53,153 nt of DNA, taken from the NCBI GenBank assembly GCA_030538425.1, contig JAUNTZ010000011.1, positions 15,722 through 68,874 on the forward strand, in the 5' to 3' direction. The position numbers and the translations under genes were made by a program. A model generated the notes under the pieces. It was not told where the DNA came from. It ran no database searches and was given only the letters and a program-made list of their open reading frames with translations. The number at the start of each line of letters is the position of its first letter. Position 1 is the first letter of the stretch. The stretch comes from Paracoccus sp. (in: a-proteobacteria) (GTDB lineage: Bacteria; Pseudomonadota; Alphaproteobacteria; Rhodobacterales; Rhodobacteraceae). Positions 24,615 through 33,934 of this stretch are shown one piece after another.

Positions 24615-26075
24615 TCATGTCCTGTCATGGGCCGCGCGCAGGGCTCGGCGGTTGATCTTGCCGGTCGCCGTGCGCGGCAGTTCGGCCAAAGCGATATAAT
24701 CGCGCGGCTGTTTGTAGCGGGCAAGCCCCGCCTTGGCGGCTGCCTCAAGCGTGGCGCGGGGGGCGGGCCCGGTCCAGAAGGCCGCGATGATCGTCACGCC
24801 CGGCGCGACGGCGATTTCGGTCACCGCGACATCGCCCGCGCCCACGACCCCCGACAGCACTTCCTCAATCTCGGAGGGTGCGGTGCGAAAGCCGCCTGCA
24901 TTCATCATGTCATCGCTGCGCCCAAGCAGCGAGATGGCGCCACAAGGCAGGCGGCGGGCGCGGTCGCCGGTGAGAAACCAATCACCCGAAAACCGCGCCG
25001 CCGTCTCATCCGCCTGCCCCAGATAGCCCAGAAAAAGCCCCGGATCGGTGCGGTGAATGGCAAGCGCGCCTTCATCCGAGGACCTGCCCGCCTCATCCAG
25101 AATCGCGACCTGCCGGCCCGATTGCGGATAGCCTCCGGCCCCTTCAGGGGCGGGTCGGGCCGGGCTGCCCGAGATAAAGGTCGAGCATTCGGACAGCCCC
25201 ATCGCCTCATGCAGATCGGTGCCGGTCCGCGCCTGCCAGGCCGCCCGCAGCGCGGGGTCAAGCCGTTCGCCCGCGCTCAGCCCGTGGCGCAAATCGCGCA
25301 AGGGGCGCCAGTCGGCGCGCAGCATCCGCCGGAACACACCCGGCGCCCCCGCGATGATCGTTGCACCGTGACGCGCGGCCAGAAGCGGGATCTGCTCCAG
25401 AGCCACCCCCTCGGCGGGGATCAGCGCGGTCGCGCCCATCGTCCACGGGTCCATCAGCCCGGTGCCAAGCGTAAAGCTCCAGTTAAAGGCCCCGGCATGC
25501 AGCAGCCGGTCACTGCGGCGCAGCCCATACCAGCCATCGAACATCGCGCGCCGCGCCAGAATGGCGCGATGGGCGTGCATCACGGCGCGCGGCTGGCCGG
25601 AACTGCCCGAGGTATAGATGATATAGGCCAGCCGCTCGGGATCACCCATCGCGAAAGCGGCGGGGGTGAGCTCGGCAAAGCCCGTCAACTGCGCCTCGGA
25701 TGTCAGCGGCAAGGGCGTATCGGGAAGCGCGATGCCGTCCCCCGCGACGACGGCGGCGGGCTGGGTTTCGGCGGCGATCCGCGTCACCTCGCGCGCGGTC
25801 AGCAGGGATGAGGTCGGCACCGGCACGATCCCCGCCGCAATCGCGCCAAGATAGGCCACCGGGAAAGCGGGCCGGTTGCCCAGCCGCATCAGCAGCCGGT
25901 CGCCCGGTCGCAGCCCCGCCGCGCGAAACCCGGTCGCCGCGCCAAGCACCGCCTGCCGCAGCCGCGCATAGGACCAACGATCAGCGCGGGCAGGCCCCAG
26001 AACCGCAAGCGCCAGCCGGTCGGGCCGCGCGGCCCCTTCGCGCAGAACATATTCGGCAAGATTGAAATCACTCAT
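24615..26075 (-). CDS. Acyl-CoA synthetase / AMP-dependent ligase
   Basis: ANL-superfamily enzyme of 486 residues that activates a carboxylic acid as acyl-AMP and then acyl-CoA. Seen: P-loop-like YIIYTSGSSGQPRAVMHAH, WFLTGDRARRLPCGAISLLG (hinge region) and the C-terminal catalytic lysine in RTATGKINRRALR. ATG at 26073-26075 (MSDFNLAEYVLREGAARPD) was chosen; the longer frame runs into the cold-shock gene's terminator. It resembles benzoate-CoA ligase-type or short acyl-CoA synthetases, but the substrate cannot be read from the sequence. Probably an operon with the FrnE-like gene. Confidence 0.87.
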   Translation of the reverse strand: MSDFNLAEYVLREGAARPDRLALAVLGPARADRWSYARLRQAVLGAATGFRAAGLRPGDRLLMRLGNRPAFPVAYLGAIAAGIVPVPTSSLLTAREVTRIAAETQPAAVVAGDGIALPDTPLPLTSEAQLTGFAELTPAAFAMGDPERLAYIIYTSGSSGQPRAVMHAHRAILARRAMFDGWYGLRRSDRLLHAGAFNWSFTLGTGLMDPWTMGATALIPAEGVALEQIPLLAARHGATIIAGAPGVFRRMLRADWRPLRDLRHGLSAGERLDPALRAAWQARTGTDLHEAMGLSECSTFISGSPARPAPEGAGGYPQSGRQVAILDEAGRSSDEGALAIHRTDPGLFLGYLGQADETAARFSGDWFLTGDRARRLPCGAISLLGRSDDMMNAGGFRTAPSEIEEVLSGVVGAGDVAVTEIAVAPGVTIIAAFWTGPAPRATLEAAAKAGLARYKQPRDYIALAELPRTATGKINRRALRAAHDRT

Positions 26076-26138
26076 CGCGCCGTTCTGCACGGGCTTGGGC
26101 GATTCGGAAAGGCCGCGGCCCGCGACCCGCTTGCCCAT

Positions 26139-26166
26139 AAAAAACGGCCCGCCCAAAGGCGAGCCG
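26139..26166 (-). terminator. Rho-independent terminator of the cold-shock gene
   Basis: Stem CGGCTCGCC/GGCGGGCCG read on the minus strand (26158-26166 with 26145-26153, one G-T pair), loop TTTG, followed by six T residues (A run 26139-26144). It lies 28 bp past the csp stop and isolates it from the acyl-CoA synthetase gene. Confidence 0.88.
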
Positions 26167-26194
26167 CAACCGTGGCAGGCAAAGCCGCCTGATC

Positions 26195-26401
26195 TCAGAG
26201 CAGTTTCAGCTCAATCGCCGAATCGCGGCCATCGCGGCCCGATTGCAGGTCGTAAGACACTTTCTGGTTGTCTTTCAGGCCGGTCAGACCCGCGCGCTCG
26301 ACCGCCGAGATATGCACGAACACATCCTTGCCGCCATCATCGGGTGCGATAAAGCCATAGCCTTTGGTGGTGTTGAACCATTTTACGGTGCCAGTGGCCA
26401 T
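26195..26401 (-). CDS. Cold-shock domain protein (CspA family)
   Basis: Single-stranded nucleic-acid-binding protein of 68 residues. RNP1 KGYGFI in [18 protein letters not shown] and RNP2 DVFVHIS are both intact. Monocistronic: its own terminator follows and a ~195-bp gap separates it from thrS. The long 5' region is typical of csp genes with structured leaders, although no specific cold box is recognised here. Confidence 0.95.
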   Translation of the reverse strand: MATGTVKWFNTTKGYGFIAPDDGGKDVFVHISAVERAGLTGLKDNQKVSYDLQSGRDGRDSAIELKLL

Positions 26402-26544
26402 CCGTCTTCTCCTTCAAGTTTCCCGCCGCGGGATGCGGTCGGGCCGTGCAGCCCTTCGTCCGGCTGCCCCGTGAAGGGAGGCGGTAGCAAAGTCATAGCT
26501 CACGGCCCGAAGCATGAAGGAAATATTCAAAAACACAAGCGGGA

Positions 26545-26571
26545 AACGTGCGCGAATGTAACGCACACGTT
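26545..26571 (-). terminator. Hairpin downstream of thrS
   Basis: Arms AACGTGCGCG (26545-26554) and CGCACACGTT (26562-26571), nine of ten positions pairing, 7-nt loop, 26 bp past the thrS stop. On the minus strand the U-rich tract (TGTTTTTG) comes only ~12 bp after the stem, so it is an imperfect terminator. It might alternatively be an operator for csp. Confidence 0.45.
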
Positions 26572-26596
26572 AATCTTTCGTGAAATAAGGCCCGGT

Positions 26597-28546
26597 TCAG
26601 CGCAAATCGGGGGGCGTTCCCTCATCCGCCAGTCGCGCGACGACCTCATCCAGCGACAGCGATTCGCTGCCCTGCTTGTCAAGGCGGCGCATCGAGACGG
26701 TGCGGGTCTCAACCTCTTTCATGCCGATGGCCAGGATCGCGGGCACCTTGGCCATGGAATGTTCGCGCACCTTATAGTTGATCTTTTCGTTGCGCGTATC
26801 GGCCTCGGCACGGATGCCCGCCGCCCGCAGGGCCGCGACCACCTCACCCACATAATCGTCGGCATCCGAGACAATCGAGGCCACCACGACCTGACGCGGC
26901 GCAATCCAGAAGGGCAGTTTGCCCGCATAGGATTCGATCAGGATGCCGATAAAGCGCTCAAAAGACCCCAGAACCGCGCGATGCAGCATCACGGGCCGGT
27001 GACGGTCGCCATCCGCGCCGACATATTCCGCATCCAGACGTTCAGGCAGCACGAAATCGACCTGAAGCGTGCCGCATTGCCAGTCGCGGCCAATCGCATC
27101 GGTCAGCACGAATTCCAGCTTGGGACCATAGAACGCCCCCTCACCGGGGTTGAGCTCGAACGCATAGCCAGCCGCCTCGGTCGCGGAACGCAGCGCCCCC
27201 TCGGCGCGGTCCCAGACATCATCGCTGCCCGAACGCGCCTCGGGGCGGTCGGAGAATTTGATGCGGAACTGCTCGAAGCCAAGGTCGCGATAGATCGAGG
27301 ACAGAAACTCGATAAAGCGGCGCGTTTCGGCCTCGATCTGGTCCTCGGTGCAGAAAATATGCGCATCGTCCTGCGTAAAGCCGCGCACCCGCATGATCCC
27401 GTGCAGCGCGCCCGAGGGTTCATAGCGGTTGCAGGCCCCGAACTCGGCCATGCGCAAGGGCAGGTCGCGATAGGATTTCAGGCCCGAGTTGAAGATCTGA
27501 ACATGGCAGGGGCAGTTCATCGGCTTCAGCGCGTTGATCGACTTTTGCCGCGCGTGTTCCTCGTCCACCTCGACGATGAACATATTGTCCTGATAGTTTT
27601 CCCAATGGCCGGACTCTTCCCAAAGGCGACGGTTCACCACCTGCGGCGTATTCACCTCGACATAGCCGCCCTCACGCTGACGGCGGCGCATGTAATCCTG
27701 AAGCGTGGTATAGATCGTCCAGCCGTTCGGGTGCCAGAACACCTGACCGGGCGCCTCTTCCTGCATATGGAAAAGGTCCATCTCGCGGCCAAGGCGGCGG
27801 TGGTCGCGTTTCGCGGCCTCTTCCAGCATGGTGAGATGGGCCTTGAGGTCGTCGCGGTTGCGAAAGGCCACGCCATAGATCCGCTGCAACATCGGGCGGG
27901 TGTTGTCGCCCAGCCAATAGGCCCCCGCGACATGGGTCAGCTTGAACGCATCGGCGGGCAATTGGCCGGTATGTTGCAGATGCGGGCCGCGGCACAGATC
28001 CTGCCAGGGCCCGTGCCAATACATCCGCACATCCTCACCCTCGGGGATGCGGTCCACCAGCTCGACCTTGTAATTCTCACCCGAGGCTTCGTAATGCGCG
28101 CGTGCGCGTGCGCGGTCCCAGATCTCGGTGCGGACGGGGTCGCGGGCGGCGATGATCTCACGCATGCGGGCCTCGATCTGGCCCAGATCCTCGGGTGTGA
28201 AGGGTTCCTCGCGGTCGAAATCATAGAACCAGCCATGATCGCGGACCGGGCCGATGGTGACTTTCACATCGGGCCAGATGTCTTGCACGGCGCGGGCCAT
28301 GACATGCGCGAGGTCATGGCGGATCAGCTCAAGCGCCTGCGCCTCATCCTTCATCGAGTGGATGGCAATCGCGCCGCCCTGGGTGATCGGCCAGGCCAGA
28401 TCGATATGCGCGCCGTCGAGGCTTGCGGAAATGGCGCGTTTGGCAAGGCTTGGCGCAATGCTTTCGGCCACCTCGGCGGCGGTCACACCGGAGGGGTAGT
28501 CGCGCGCATTGCCATCGGGAAAGGTCAGGGTGATCTGGTCGGCCAT
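26597..28546 (-). CDS. thrS: Threonyl-tRNA synthetase
   Basis: Class II aminoacyl-tRNA synthetase of 649 residues. Domains in order: N-terminal TGS ([20 protein letters not shown]), the second N-terminal domain with the HxxxH-type [11 protein letters not shown] and HDHGWFYDF-like region, the catalytic core ([20 protein letters not shown] and [10 protein letters not shown]), and the C-terminal anticodon-binding domain ([20 protein letters not shown]). The C-terminal tail [11 protein letters not shown] is ordinary. No T-box, as expected for this group. Confidence 0.96.
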   Translation of the reverse strand: MADQITLTFPDGNARDYPSGVTAAEVAESIAPSLAKRAISASLDGAHIDLAWPITQGGAIAIHSMKDEAQALELIRHDLAHVMARAVQDIWPDVKVTIGPVRDHGWFYDFDREEPFTPEDLGQIEARMREIIAARDPVRTEIWDRARARAHYEASGENYKVELVDRIPEGEDVRMYWHGPWQDLCRGPHLQHTGQLPADAFKLTHVAGAYWLGDNTRPMLQRIYGVAFRNRDDLKAHLTMLEEAAKRDHRRLGREMDLFHMQEEAPGQVFWHPNGWTIYTTLQDYMRRRQREGGYVEVNTPQVVNRRLWEESGHWENYQDNMFIVEVDEEHARQKSINALKPMNCPCHVQIFNSGLKSYRDLPLRMAEFGACNRYEPSGALHGIMRVRGFTQDDAHIFCTEDQIEAETRRFIEFLSSIYRDLGFEQFRIKFSDRPEARSGSDDVWDRAEGALRSATEAAGYAFELNPGEGAFYGPKLEFVLTDAIGRDWQCGTLQVDFVLPERLDAEYVGADGDRHRPVMLHRAVLGSFERFIGILIESYAGKLPFWIAPRQVVVASIVSDADDYVGEVVAALRAAGIRAEADTRNEKINYKVREHSMAKVPAILAIGMKEVETRTVSMRRLDKQGSESLSLDEVVARLADEGTPPDLR

Positions 28547-28642
28547 ATCGGCACCTCGTCGGTTTGGCGCCCACGGAACGCCCGGTTGCAGGTTATGTCA
28601 GTCCGTTCTCATGCGCCTGAATGGCGGGCCTGTCAACTGCGC

Positions 28643-29584
28643 TTAGCCCTCGCGGCCCAGCAGCCGCGCATAGAGGGCCAAAGCGTCGCGCTGCGCCGCA
28701 GCCACGCCGGGCAGATCCAGCAGGCGCGCGAGTTCCGCCCGCATCAGCGCGCCGTAACGATCCGGTAGCCGCCGGTCGCTGATCTTGCCACGGGCGAAAC
28801 GGGTCCAATATTCGTCCGAATAGCGTTCCTTGGCCTCAGTCGCGCCAACCGGCGTCGTGCCAAGCCCCCGCGCCCGGCGTGCCAGATAGGATTCGGCGGA
28901 TTTGACCGGATAATGCGCATACCATGCCAGCTTGTGGCCCATCGTCTCTGGTCCCTGAAAGCGAAGCACCTTGTGGATCGGCGTGCCGCGCGGGATCTCG
29001 ATAACCTGATCGCTGCCCATCAAGGCGCGGATCGGGTAGTCGCCCTGAAAATCGACCGGGTTATGGTTCTGCACCGCCCCCCAACGCCCCTTGCCGCGGC
29101 TGATCGACTTGGAGGGCCCGTTCGCGGGGCTGTCATCGCGGATGCGGCGGGTGAATTGTTCGGTGACAAGTCCCGGCTGCCAGCGGTCATCCGCATAGGT
29201 GCCGAAGCTTTTGGAACTGAGCGTGATCACGTCGATCTCTGGCCCGGCAAGCGCGGTCAGATCCCCGATCCGGCCCGCCCCCGCCTCGACGAACAGAAAC
29301 TCATCGGCGTCAAGCACCATGACCCAATCGGCGCTGTCGGTGGCATAAGCCTTGCGCATCTTGGCATAGGCGGTCCGCTGCGGGCGCTCTCCCTCGGCCA
29401 GTTCGTTGCGCAGATGGGTGATGATGCCGTGGGCGGCCAAGGCATCAAGCAGGTGGTCGGTGCCGTCGCTGCAATCATTCGTGGCGACGTGATGCGCATC
29501 AAAGCCAAGCACGCGGTGATGAGCGATAAACTCAAGCGCGTAGGGGCCCTCATCCTTCATCGAGGTGAGCAGGACATGCCGCAT
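28643..29584 (-). CDS. Glycosyltransferase family 2-type protein
   Basis: Protein of 313 residues. The N-terminal GT-A-like fold contains MRHVLLTSMKDEGPYALEFI and the metal-binding DxD region WVMVLDADEFLFVEAGAG. The middle holds LSSKSFGTYADDRWQPGLVT and a His-rich acceptor region (HKLAWYAHYPVKSAESYLAR). It belongs to the 'Glyco_tranf_2_4' group often seen as isolated genes in Rhodobacteraceae. No lipopolysaccharide or capsule cluster surrounds it, so its sugar and acceptor are unknown. It starts 1 bp from the stop of the upstream fusion gene. Confidence 0.82.
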   Translation of the reverse strand: MRHVLLTSMKDEGPYALEFIAHHRVLGFDAHHVATNDCSDGTDHLLDALAAHGIITHLRNELAEGERPQRTAYAKMRKAYATDSADWVMVLDADEFLFVEAGAGRIGDLTALAGPEIDVITLSSKSFGTYADDRWQPGLVTEQFTRRIRDDSPANGPSKSISRGKGRWGAVQNHNPVDFQGDYPIRALMGSDQVIEIPRGTPIHKVLRFQGPETMGHKLAWYAHYPVKSAESYLARRARGLGTTPVGATEAKERYSDEYWTRFARGKISDRRLPDRYGALMRAELARLLDLPGVAAAQRDALALYARLLGREG

Positions 29585-29585
29585 C

Positions 29586-30329
29586 TCAGCCCCCTAGCGC
29601 GGCAAAAGCGGGTGCGTGGGTGATCTGGGCATCGCGGGGCAAGGCGTCATGGCGCAAAGCCATCAGGAACGGCCCGGCATAGGGCGAACGCCAGCCCGGC
29701 ACCGCGCGAAAACCGAACCGCCGATAGAGCGTCGGGTCACCCATCACCACCACGGCGGCGGGCGCAATGGCGTCAAGCCCCGCACGGATCAGCGCGGAAC
29801 CTAGCCCCCGATCCTGCAAGCGCGGCGTGATCGCCACCGGCGCAAGGGCGAAAAGCGGCGCATCCGCGCTGACCGGCGAAAAACCGATATGGCCCAGAAC
29901 CACGCCCCCCACCCGCGCCACAAGCGACAGCGCCAGATCTCCGTCGCGGCGCAGATCATCGACAAGCCCGGCCTCAGCGGCGCTGTCAAAGGCGGCCAGA
30001 TGGAGCGCGCGGATTCCGTCCGCGCAAGTGGCGTCCTCGGGCGAGATCTCGGGCGCAACCGTGCTGCGGCGGTAATCGCGCGGCGCAGCGGCGGTCCCCT
30101 GCCCCCATGCGCTGCCCCCGGCCCGCGTCTGATGGGCGGCGAAGGCATCGTCATCGGTGAACAGCTCATCCACCTGCCAGAGGCGCGCACCCACCTCCTC
30201 CACGTCAAAGCGCAGACAGCCCGGCTCAGCCCGGGTGGCCTCGATATGGGCGGGCAACAGCGCGCGGATCCGTGCTGCCTCGGCATCATCGCGGGCGCTC
30301 AGCCGCCCTGTGAGTTCAATCAGTTCCAT
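29586..30329 (-). CDS. Fusion: antibiotic-biosynthesis-monooxygenase domain + GNAT acetyltransferase
   Basis: Protein of 247 residues from ATG 30327-30329. Residues ~1-90 look like an ABM (YgiN/quinol monooxygenase) domain: MELIELTGRLSARDDAEA, LLPAHIEATRAEPGCLRFDV, WQVDELFTDDDAFAAHQTRA. Residues ~95-247 form a YhbS-type GNAT N-acetyltransferase: AVAITPRLQDRGLGSALIRA (acetyl-CoA loop) and MGDPTLYRRFGFRAVPGW. Both parts are in one frame with no stop, so the fusion is real in this sequence. ABM enzymes oxidise small aromatic compounds without cofactors. How the two activities would combine is unknown. Confidence 0.8.
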   Translation of the reverse strand: MELIELTGRLSARDDAEAARIRALLPAHIEATRAEPGCLRFDVEEVGARLWQVDELFTDDDAFAAHQTRAGGSAWGQGTAAAPRDYRRSTVAPEISPEDATCADGIRALHLAAFDSAAEAGLVDDLRRDGDLALSLVARVGGVVLGHIGFSPVSADAPLFALAPVAITPRLQDRGLGSALIRAGLDAIAPAAVVVMGDPTLYRRFGFRAVPGWRSPYAGPFLMALRHDALPRDAQITHAPAFAALGG

Positions 30330-30425
30330 GCATGCCTGATGCAGCGGGGTTGCGCCCAGGTCAAGGCGCGAGTGCTTGCGCCGCGCGGCGCGGCGCGATA
30401 CTCGGGCAAGCAAGTTTCAGGTGAC

Positions 30426-31646
30426 ATGATGACAACCCCTCGCACGCCCGGCACGCCCCGCCAGCTTTCCCTGCCCGAATTTATCGCGATGCTGGCCTTT
30501 CTCTTCGCGATGGTGGCTTTTTCCATCGACGCGATGCTGCCCGCCTTGCCGCAGATTGCGGACGACCTGTCGCCCGCCGATCCCAACCGCGCGCAGCTTG
30601 TGCTGACCGCCTTTGTCGCGGGCATGGGTGCGGGGACGCTGTTTGCCGGGCCGATTTCGGATGCGATCGGGCGCAAGCCCGCGATCGGCATTGGCATCGG
30701 CATCTATATCGCGTCAGCGGTGGCGGCGATCTATGCCAATTCACTGGGGATGTTGCTGGTTGCGCGGTTCATTCAGGGGCTTGGCGTCGCCGGGCCGCGC
30801 ATTGTCGGGCTGGCGCTTGTCCGAGACCTTTATGCAGGGCGCGAAATGGCGCGGATCACCTCATTCGTGATGATGATCTTTATCGTCGTCCCGGCCATGG
30901 CGCCGCTGCTGGGGTCGGTCTTTATCGGCTGGTGGGGTTGGCGCGGGGTGTTTGCGGCCTTTGTGGGCTTTGGGCTGGTCGGTCTGGCATGGGTGCAGAT
31001 CCGCCAGGCCGAGACCCTGCCCGCCCCCGCCCGCCGCCCGATGCGGCTGTCCGCCTTGTGGCAAGGCACACGCGAGGTGCTGTCGAGCCGTCAGGTCGTG
31101 ATTGCGACCGTCGTGATGACGCTTGGCTTTGGGCAGATGTTCGCGCTCCTGTCCTCGGCGCAGCAACTCTTCAGCGAGACTTACGGTCAGGGCGACCGCT
31201 TTCCGCTGTGGTTCGCGGGGATGGCGCTGCTGTCGGGCAGCGGCACGGTGCTGAACGCGATCTATGTCGTGCGCCTGGGGATGCGGCGCATCGCGCGGGC
31301 CGCCTATGCGATGCAGGTGGTCGTCTCAGCCGTGGTTCTGGCGCTGATGGTCGCCGATGCCCTGCCCGAAAACCTGCGCTTTGCGCTGTTCTTTTTCTGG
31401 GCGACAAGCGTGTTTTTCATGGCGGGCGTGACATTTGGCAATCTCAATGCGCTTGTCTTGCAGGATCTGGGCCATATCGCGGGGCTGGCGGCCTCGGTCA
31501 TTGCGGCGCTGTCCACGCTTGGCGCGGTGATCATCGCGGCTCCGGTCGGGCTGATGTTCGACGGCACCGCGCTTCCGATGGTCATGGCCACGCTGATCTG
31601 TTCGGCGCTTGCCTGGTGGCTGATGCGGGGACTGCGCGACGCCTAA
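30426..31646 (+). CDS. MFS drug-resistance transporter, Bcr/CflA type (DHA1)
   Basis: Protein of 406 residues with about 12 membrane spans. Motif A appears as GPISDAIGRKP between spans 2 and 3. FIQGLGVAGPRIVGLALVRD and the opening SLPEFIAMLAFLFAMVAFSI DAMLPALP region are typical of Bcr/CflA exporters. Start ATG at 30426 or 30429 (tandem ATGs). It is divergent from the ABM-GNAT gene (96 bp between starts), so drug export and small-molecule modification genes share a promoter region; a link in detoxification is inference. Confidence 0.88.
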   Translation: MMTTPRTPGTPRQLSLPEFIAMLAFLFAMVAFSIDAMLPALPQIADDLSPADPNRAQLVLTAFVAGMGAGTLFAGPISDAIGRKPAIGIGIGIYIASAVAAIYANSLGMLLVARFIQGLGVAGPRIVGLALVRDLYAGREMARITSFVMMIFIVVPAMAPLLGSVFIGWWGWRGVFAAFVGFGLVGLAWVQIRQAETLPAPARRPMRLSALWQGTREVLSSRQVVIATVVMTLGFGQMFALLSSAQQLFSETYGQGDRFPLWFAGMALLSGSGTVLNAIYVVRLGMRRIARAAYAMQVVVSAVVLALMVADALPENLRFALFFFWATSVFFMAGVTFGNLNALVLQDLGHIAGLAASVIAALSTLGAVIIAAPVGLMFDGTALPMVMATLICSALAWWLMRGLRDA

Positions 31647-33253
31647 TCGCGCAACCCCCTGATCCGCGCGGCCAAGGCGCGGGTGGACGGGTCATGGCCC
31701 GCCGCCTCATCGCCCTCCAGCAGGGGCGCCACGGCAAGCGCCAGCTCCTTGCCCAGTTCAACCCCCCATTGATCAAAGCTGTTGATGCCGAGGATCACCC
31801 CCTCGACAAAGACGCGATGTTCATAAAGCGCGATGATCTGGCCCAAGGCGAACGGTGTCAGTTGCGGGATCAACAGCGTGGTCGAGGGGCGGTTGCCCGG
31901 AAAGACGCGGTGGCGGGCCTGCCGTTCGGCCTCTGCCCCGGTCAGGCCCTTCTCGGCCATCATCTGACGGGCGCGCTCAAGGCTGCGGCCCTGCATCAGC
32001 GCCTCGGACTGGGCCAGACAATTGGCCATCAGCAGGAGTTGCTGGTGATCCAGTTCCGGCTCATGCCCGCGCGCGGCCAGAATGAACTCACAGGGAACAA
32101 CCTGCGTGCCTTGGTGGATCAGCTGATAGAAGGCATGCTGGCCGTTGGTGCCCGGCTCACCCCAGACGACGGGGCCCGAGGGGATGGTCAGATCGGTCCC
32201 ATCCATCGCCACGCGCTTGCCGTTCGATTCCATCTCAAGCTGTTGCAGATAGGCGGGCAGGCGCGAGAGGCGGTTGTCATAGGGCAGAACCGCGCGGGTC
32301 GGATAGCCGCAGATCTGGTTGTGCCAGATCCCGGTCAGGGCCAGCATCACCGGCATGTTAAGCGCCAGCTCAGCCTCACGGAAATGCGCATCCATCGCCG
32401 CACCACCGGCCAGAAACTGCGCGAAATCATCAGGCCCGATGCCAATCATCAGCGACAGGCCAATCGGCCCCCAGACCGAATAACGCCCGCCCACCCAATC
32501 GGCAAAGCCAAAGGCGCGTTCCGGCGCGATGCCCCATTCGGCGATCTTGTCCTTCGCCGTGGAAAGGGCAGCAAACTGCGCGCCCGGATCGGCGACGGTG
32601 CGGCCCATCCAGTCCCGCGCGGTCGCGGCATTGGTCATCGTCTCAATGGTGGTGAAGGTTTTCGATGCAATGATGATCAGCGTGGTTTCGGGATCAAGCC
32701 CGCGCAGCGTGTCGGCAATATCGGCGCCGTCCACGTTCGAGACAAAATGCAGGCGCGGCCCGTCCAGATAGGGCGCAAGCGCGCGCGCCGCCATGACTGG
32801 CCCCAGATCCGAGCCGCCAATGCCGATATTGACAATATCGGTATAGGCCCCGCCCTGCCCCTTGATTCGCCCGTCACGGACGCCGCGCGCGAAATCCTGC
32901 ATCCGGGTCAGCGTTTCGGCGACCTCGGGCGCGATATCCTCACCGTCCACCAGAACCCGGCGGCCCGGATTGCGCAAGGCGCTGTGGAGCACCGCGCGGT
33001 TCTCGGTCTCATTGATGCGCGCGCCGTCGAACATCGCCTCGCGCCGTAGCGCGACCCCCGCCGCCTTTGCCAAATCAAGCAGCGCCGCGCGGGTCTCTGT
33101 GTCGATATTGGTCTTTGAATAATCCAGCCAAAGCCCGTCCGCAGCGACCCCGAACCCGTCGGCCCGGCCCGCATCCGCATCAAACAACGCGCGGATCGGC
33201 CGCGCCTCGCGGCCGGCCCAAAGCGCGCGCAGCGCCTGCCATTGCTGTTCCAT
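31643..33253 (-). CDS. pgi: Glucose-6-phosphate isomerase
   Basis: Enzyme of 536 residues interconverting glucose 6-phosphate and fructose 6-phosphate. Seen: IVNIGIGGSDLGPVMAARAL, SKTFTTIETMTNA (phosphate-binding), HQGTQVVPCEFILAARGHEP and the signature region SFDQWGVELGKELA. Last gene of zwf-pgl-pgi, 9 bp after pgl. It returns fructose 6-phosphate to the Entner-Doudoroff pathway in organisms that cycle triose phosphates. Its 3' end overlaps the convergent MFS gene by 4 bp. Confidence 0.96.
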   Translation of the reverse strand: MEQQWQALRALWAGREARPIRALFDADAGRADGFGVAADGLWLDYSKTNIDTETRAALLDLAKAAGVALRREAMFDGARINETENRAVLHSALRNPGRRVLVDGEDIAPEVAETLTRMQDFARGVRDGRIKGQGGAYTDIVNIGIGGSDLGPVMAARALAPYLDGPRLHFVSNVDGADIADTLRGLDPETTLIIIASKTFTTIETMTNAATARDWMGRTVADPGAQFAALSTAKDKIAEWGIAPERAFGFADWVGGRYSVWGPIGLSLMIGIGPDDFAQFLAGGAAMDAHFREAELALNMPVMLALTGIWHNQICGYPTRAVLPYDNRLSRLPAYLQQLEMESNGKRVAMDGTDLTIPSGPVVWGEPGTNGQHAFYQLIHQGTQVVPCEFILAARGHEPELDHQQLLLMANCLAQSEALMQGRSLERARQMMAEKGLTGAEAERQARHRVFPGNRPSTTLLIPQLTPFALGQIIALYEHRVFVEGVILGINSFDQWGVELGKELALAVAPLLEGDEAAGHDPSTRALAARIRGLRD

Positions 33254-33262
33254 ATCCGCCCC

Positions 33263-33934
33263 CTATTCGGCGTAATGAACCGTCAGATCACTTAAGAAAC
33301 CGGCGATAGGTGCCTCAAGCGGGTCTTTGCCCTCCGCCTCTTCCAATGCGCGCAGCTTTTCCTCGCCAAGGATCAGCAGATGGCCAAACAAAGCCGATCT
33401 GAGCGCCGGGCGGGTCAGGGTGATGCGCGGCTCACCCCCGCCCGAGGCAGCCATGACCGGCGCCGCATCATTCGCCATCAAAGCCTCTAGCCCCGCCGCG
33501 CCCGGAAACAGGCTGGCCGTGTGCATGTCATTGCCCATGCCCAGGATCAGCACCGTGATCGGCAGATGCGGCGCGATCTGTTCGGACAAGGCAGGCGCGG
33601 CCCCCTCGGGTGTGGGGTCGCCGGTGAAGAGGTCAAGATACTGCGCCGCCGCCGCAGGGCCCTGAAACAGATGCTTGCGCAGCATCGCGGAATTCGACCG
33701 GGGATGCGTGCGCGGCACCCACCGCTCATCATTGAGGAACACCGTGACATTGGGCCAATCGAGCTCCAGCGAGGCCAGCGATTCAAACACCGGCTGCGGG
33801 GTCGATCCGCCCGGCACGCAAAGGCTGGCCCGCCCCTGCGCCGACAGGTTCTGCCGCAATTCCTGCGCGATGCGGTCGGCCAGCGACAGGGCCAGCAACT
33901 CGCGGTCGGGATAGGTGATCAGTTCGGCTTTCAT
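33263..33934 (-). CDS. pgl: 6-phosphogluconolactonase
   Basis: Hydrolyses 6-phosphogluconolactone to 6-phosphogluconate. 223 residues, usual length. Seen: SLCVPGGSTPQPVFESLASL, VTVFLNDERWVPRTHPRSNS and ILGMGNDMHTASLFPGAAGL (family G-x-G-x-D-x-H-x-A-S-L-F-P; the catalytic His is present). It overlaps the zwf stop by 4 bp, indicating tight coupling. Confidence 0.94.
   Translation of the reverse strand: MKAELITYPDRELLALSLADRIAQELRQNLSAQGRASLCVPGGSTPQPVFESLASLELDWPNVTVFLNDERWVPRTHPRSNSAMLRKHLFQGPAAAAQYLDLFTGDPTPEGAAPALSEQIAPHLPITVLILGMGNDMHTASLFPGAAGLEALMANDAAPVMAASGGGEPRITLTRPALRSALFGHLLILGEEKLRALEEAEGKDPLEAPIAGFLSDLTVHYAE

Noticed and set aside
26243-28768. 841-residue open frame antisense to thrS and csp
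   Set aside because: It mirrors thrS codon structure and crosses the csp terminator. No family similarity.
33263-33934. Inactive 6-phosphogluconolactonase because of GMGNDMHTASLFP
   Set aside because: The Gly before the catalytic His is replaced by Met, but Asp and His themselves are present, so no loss of activity can be claimed.
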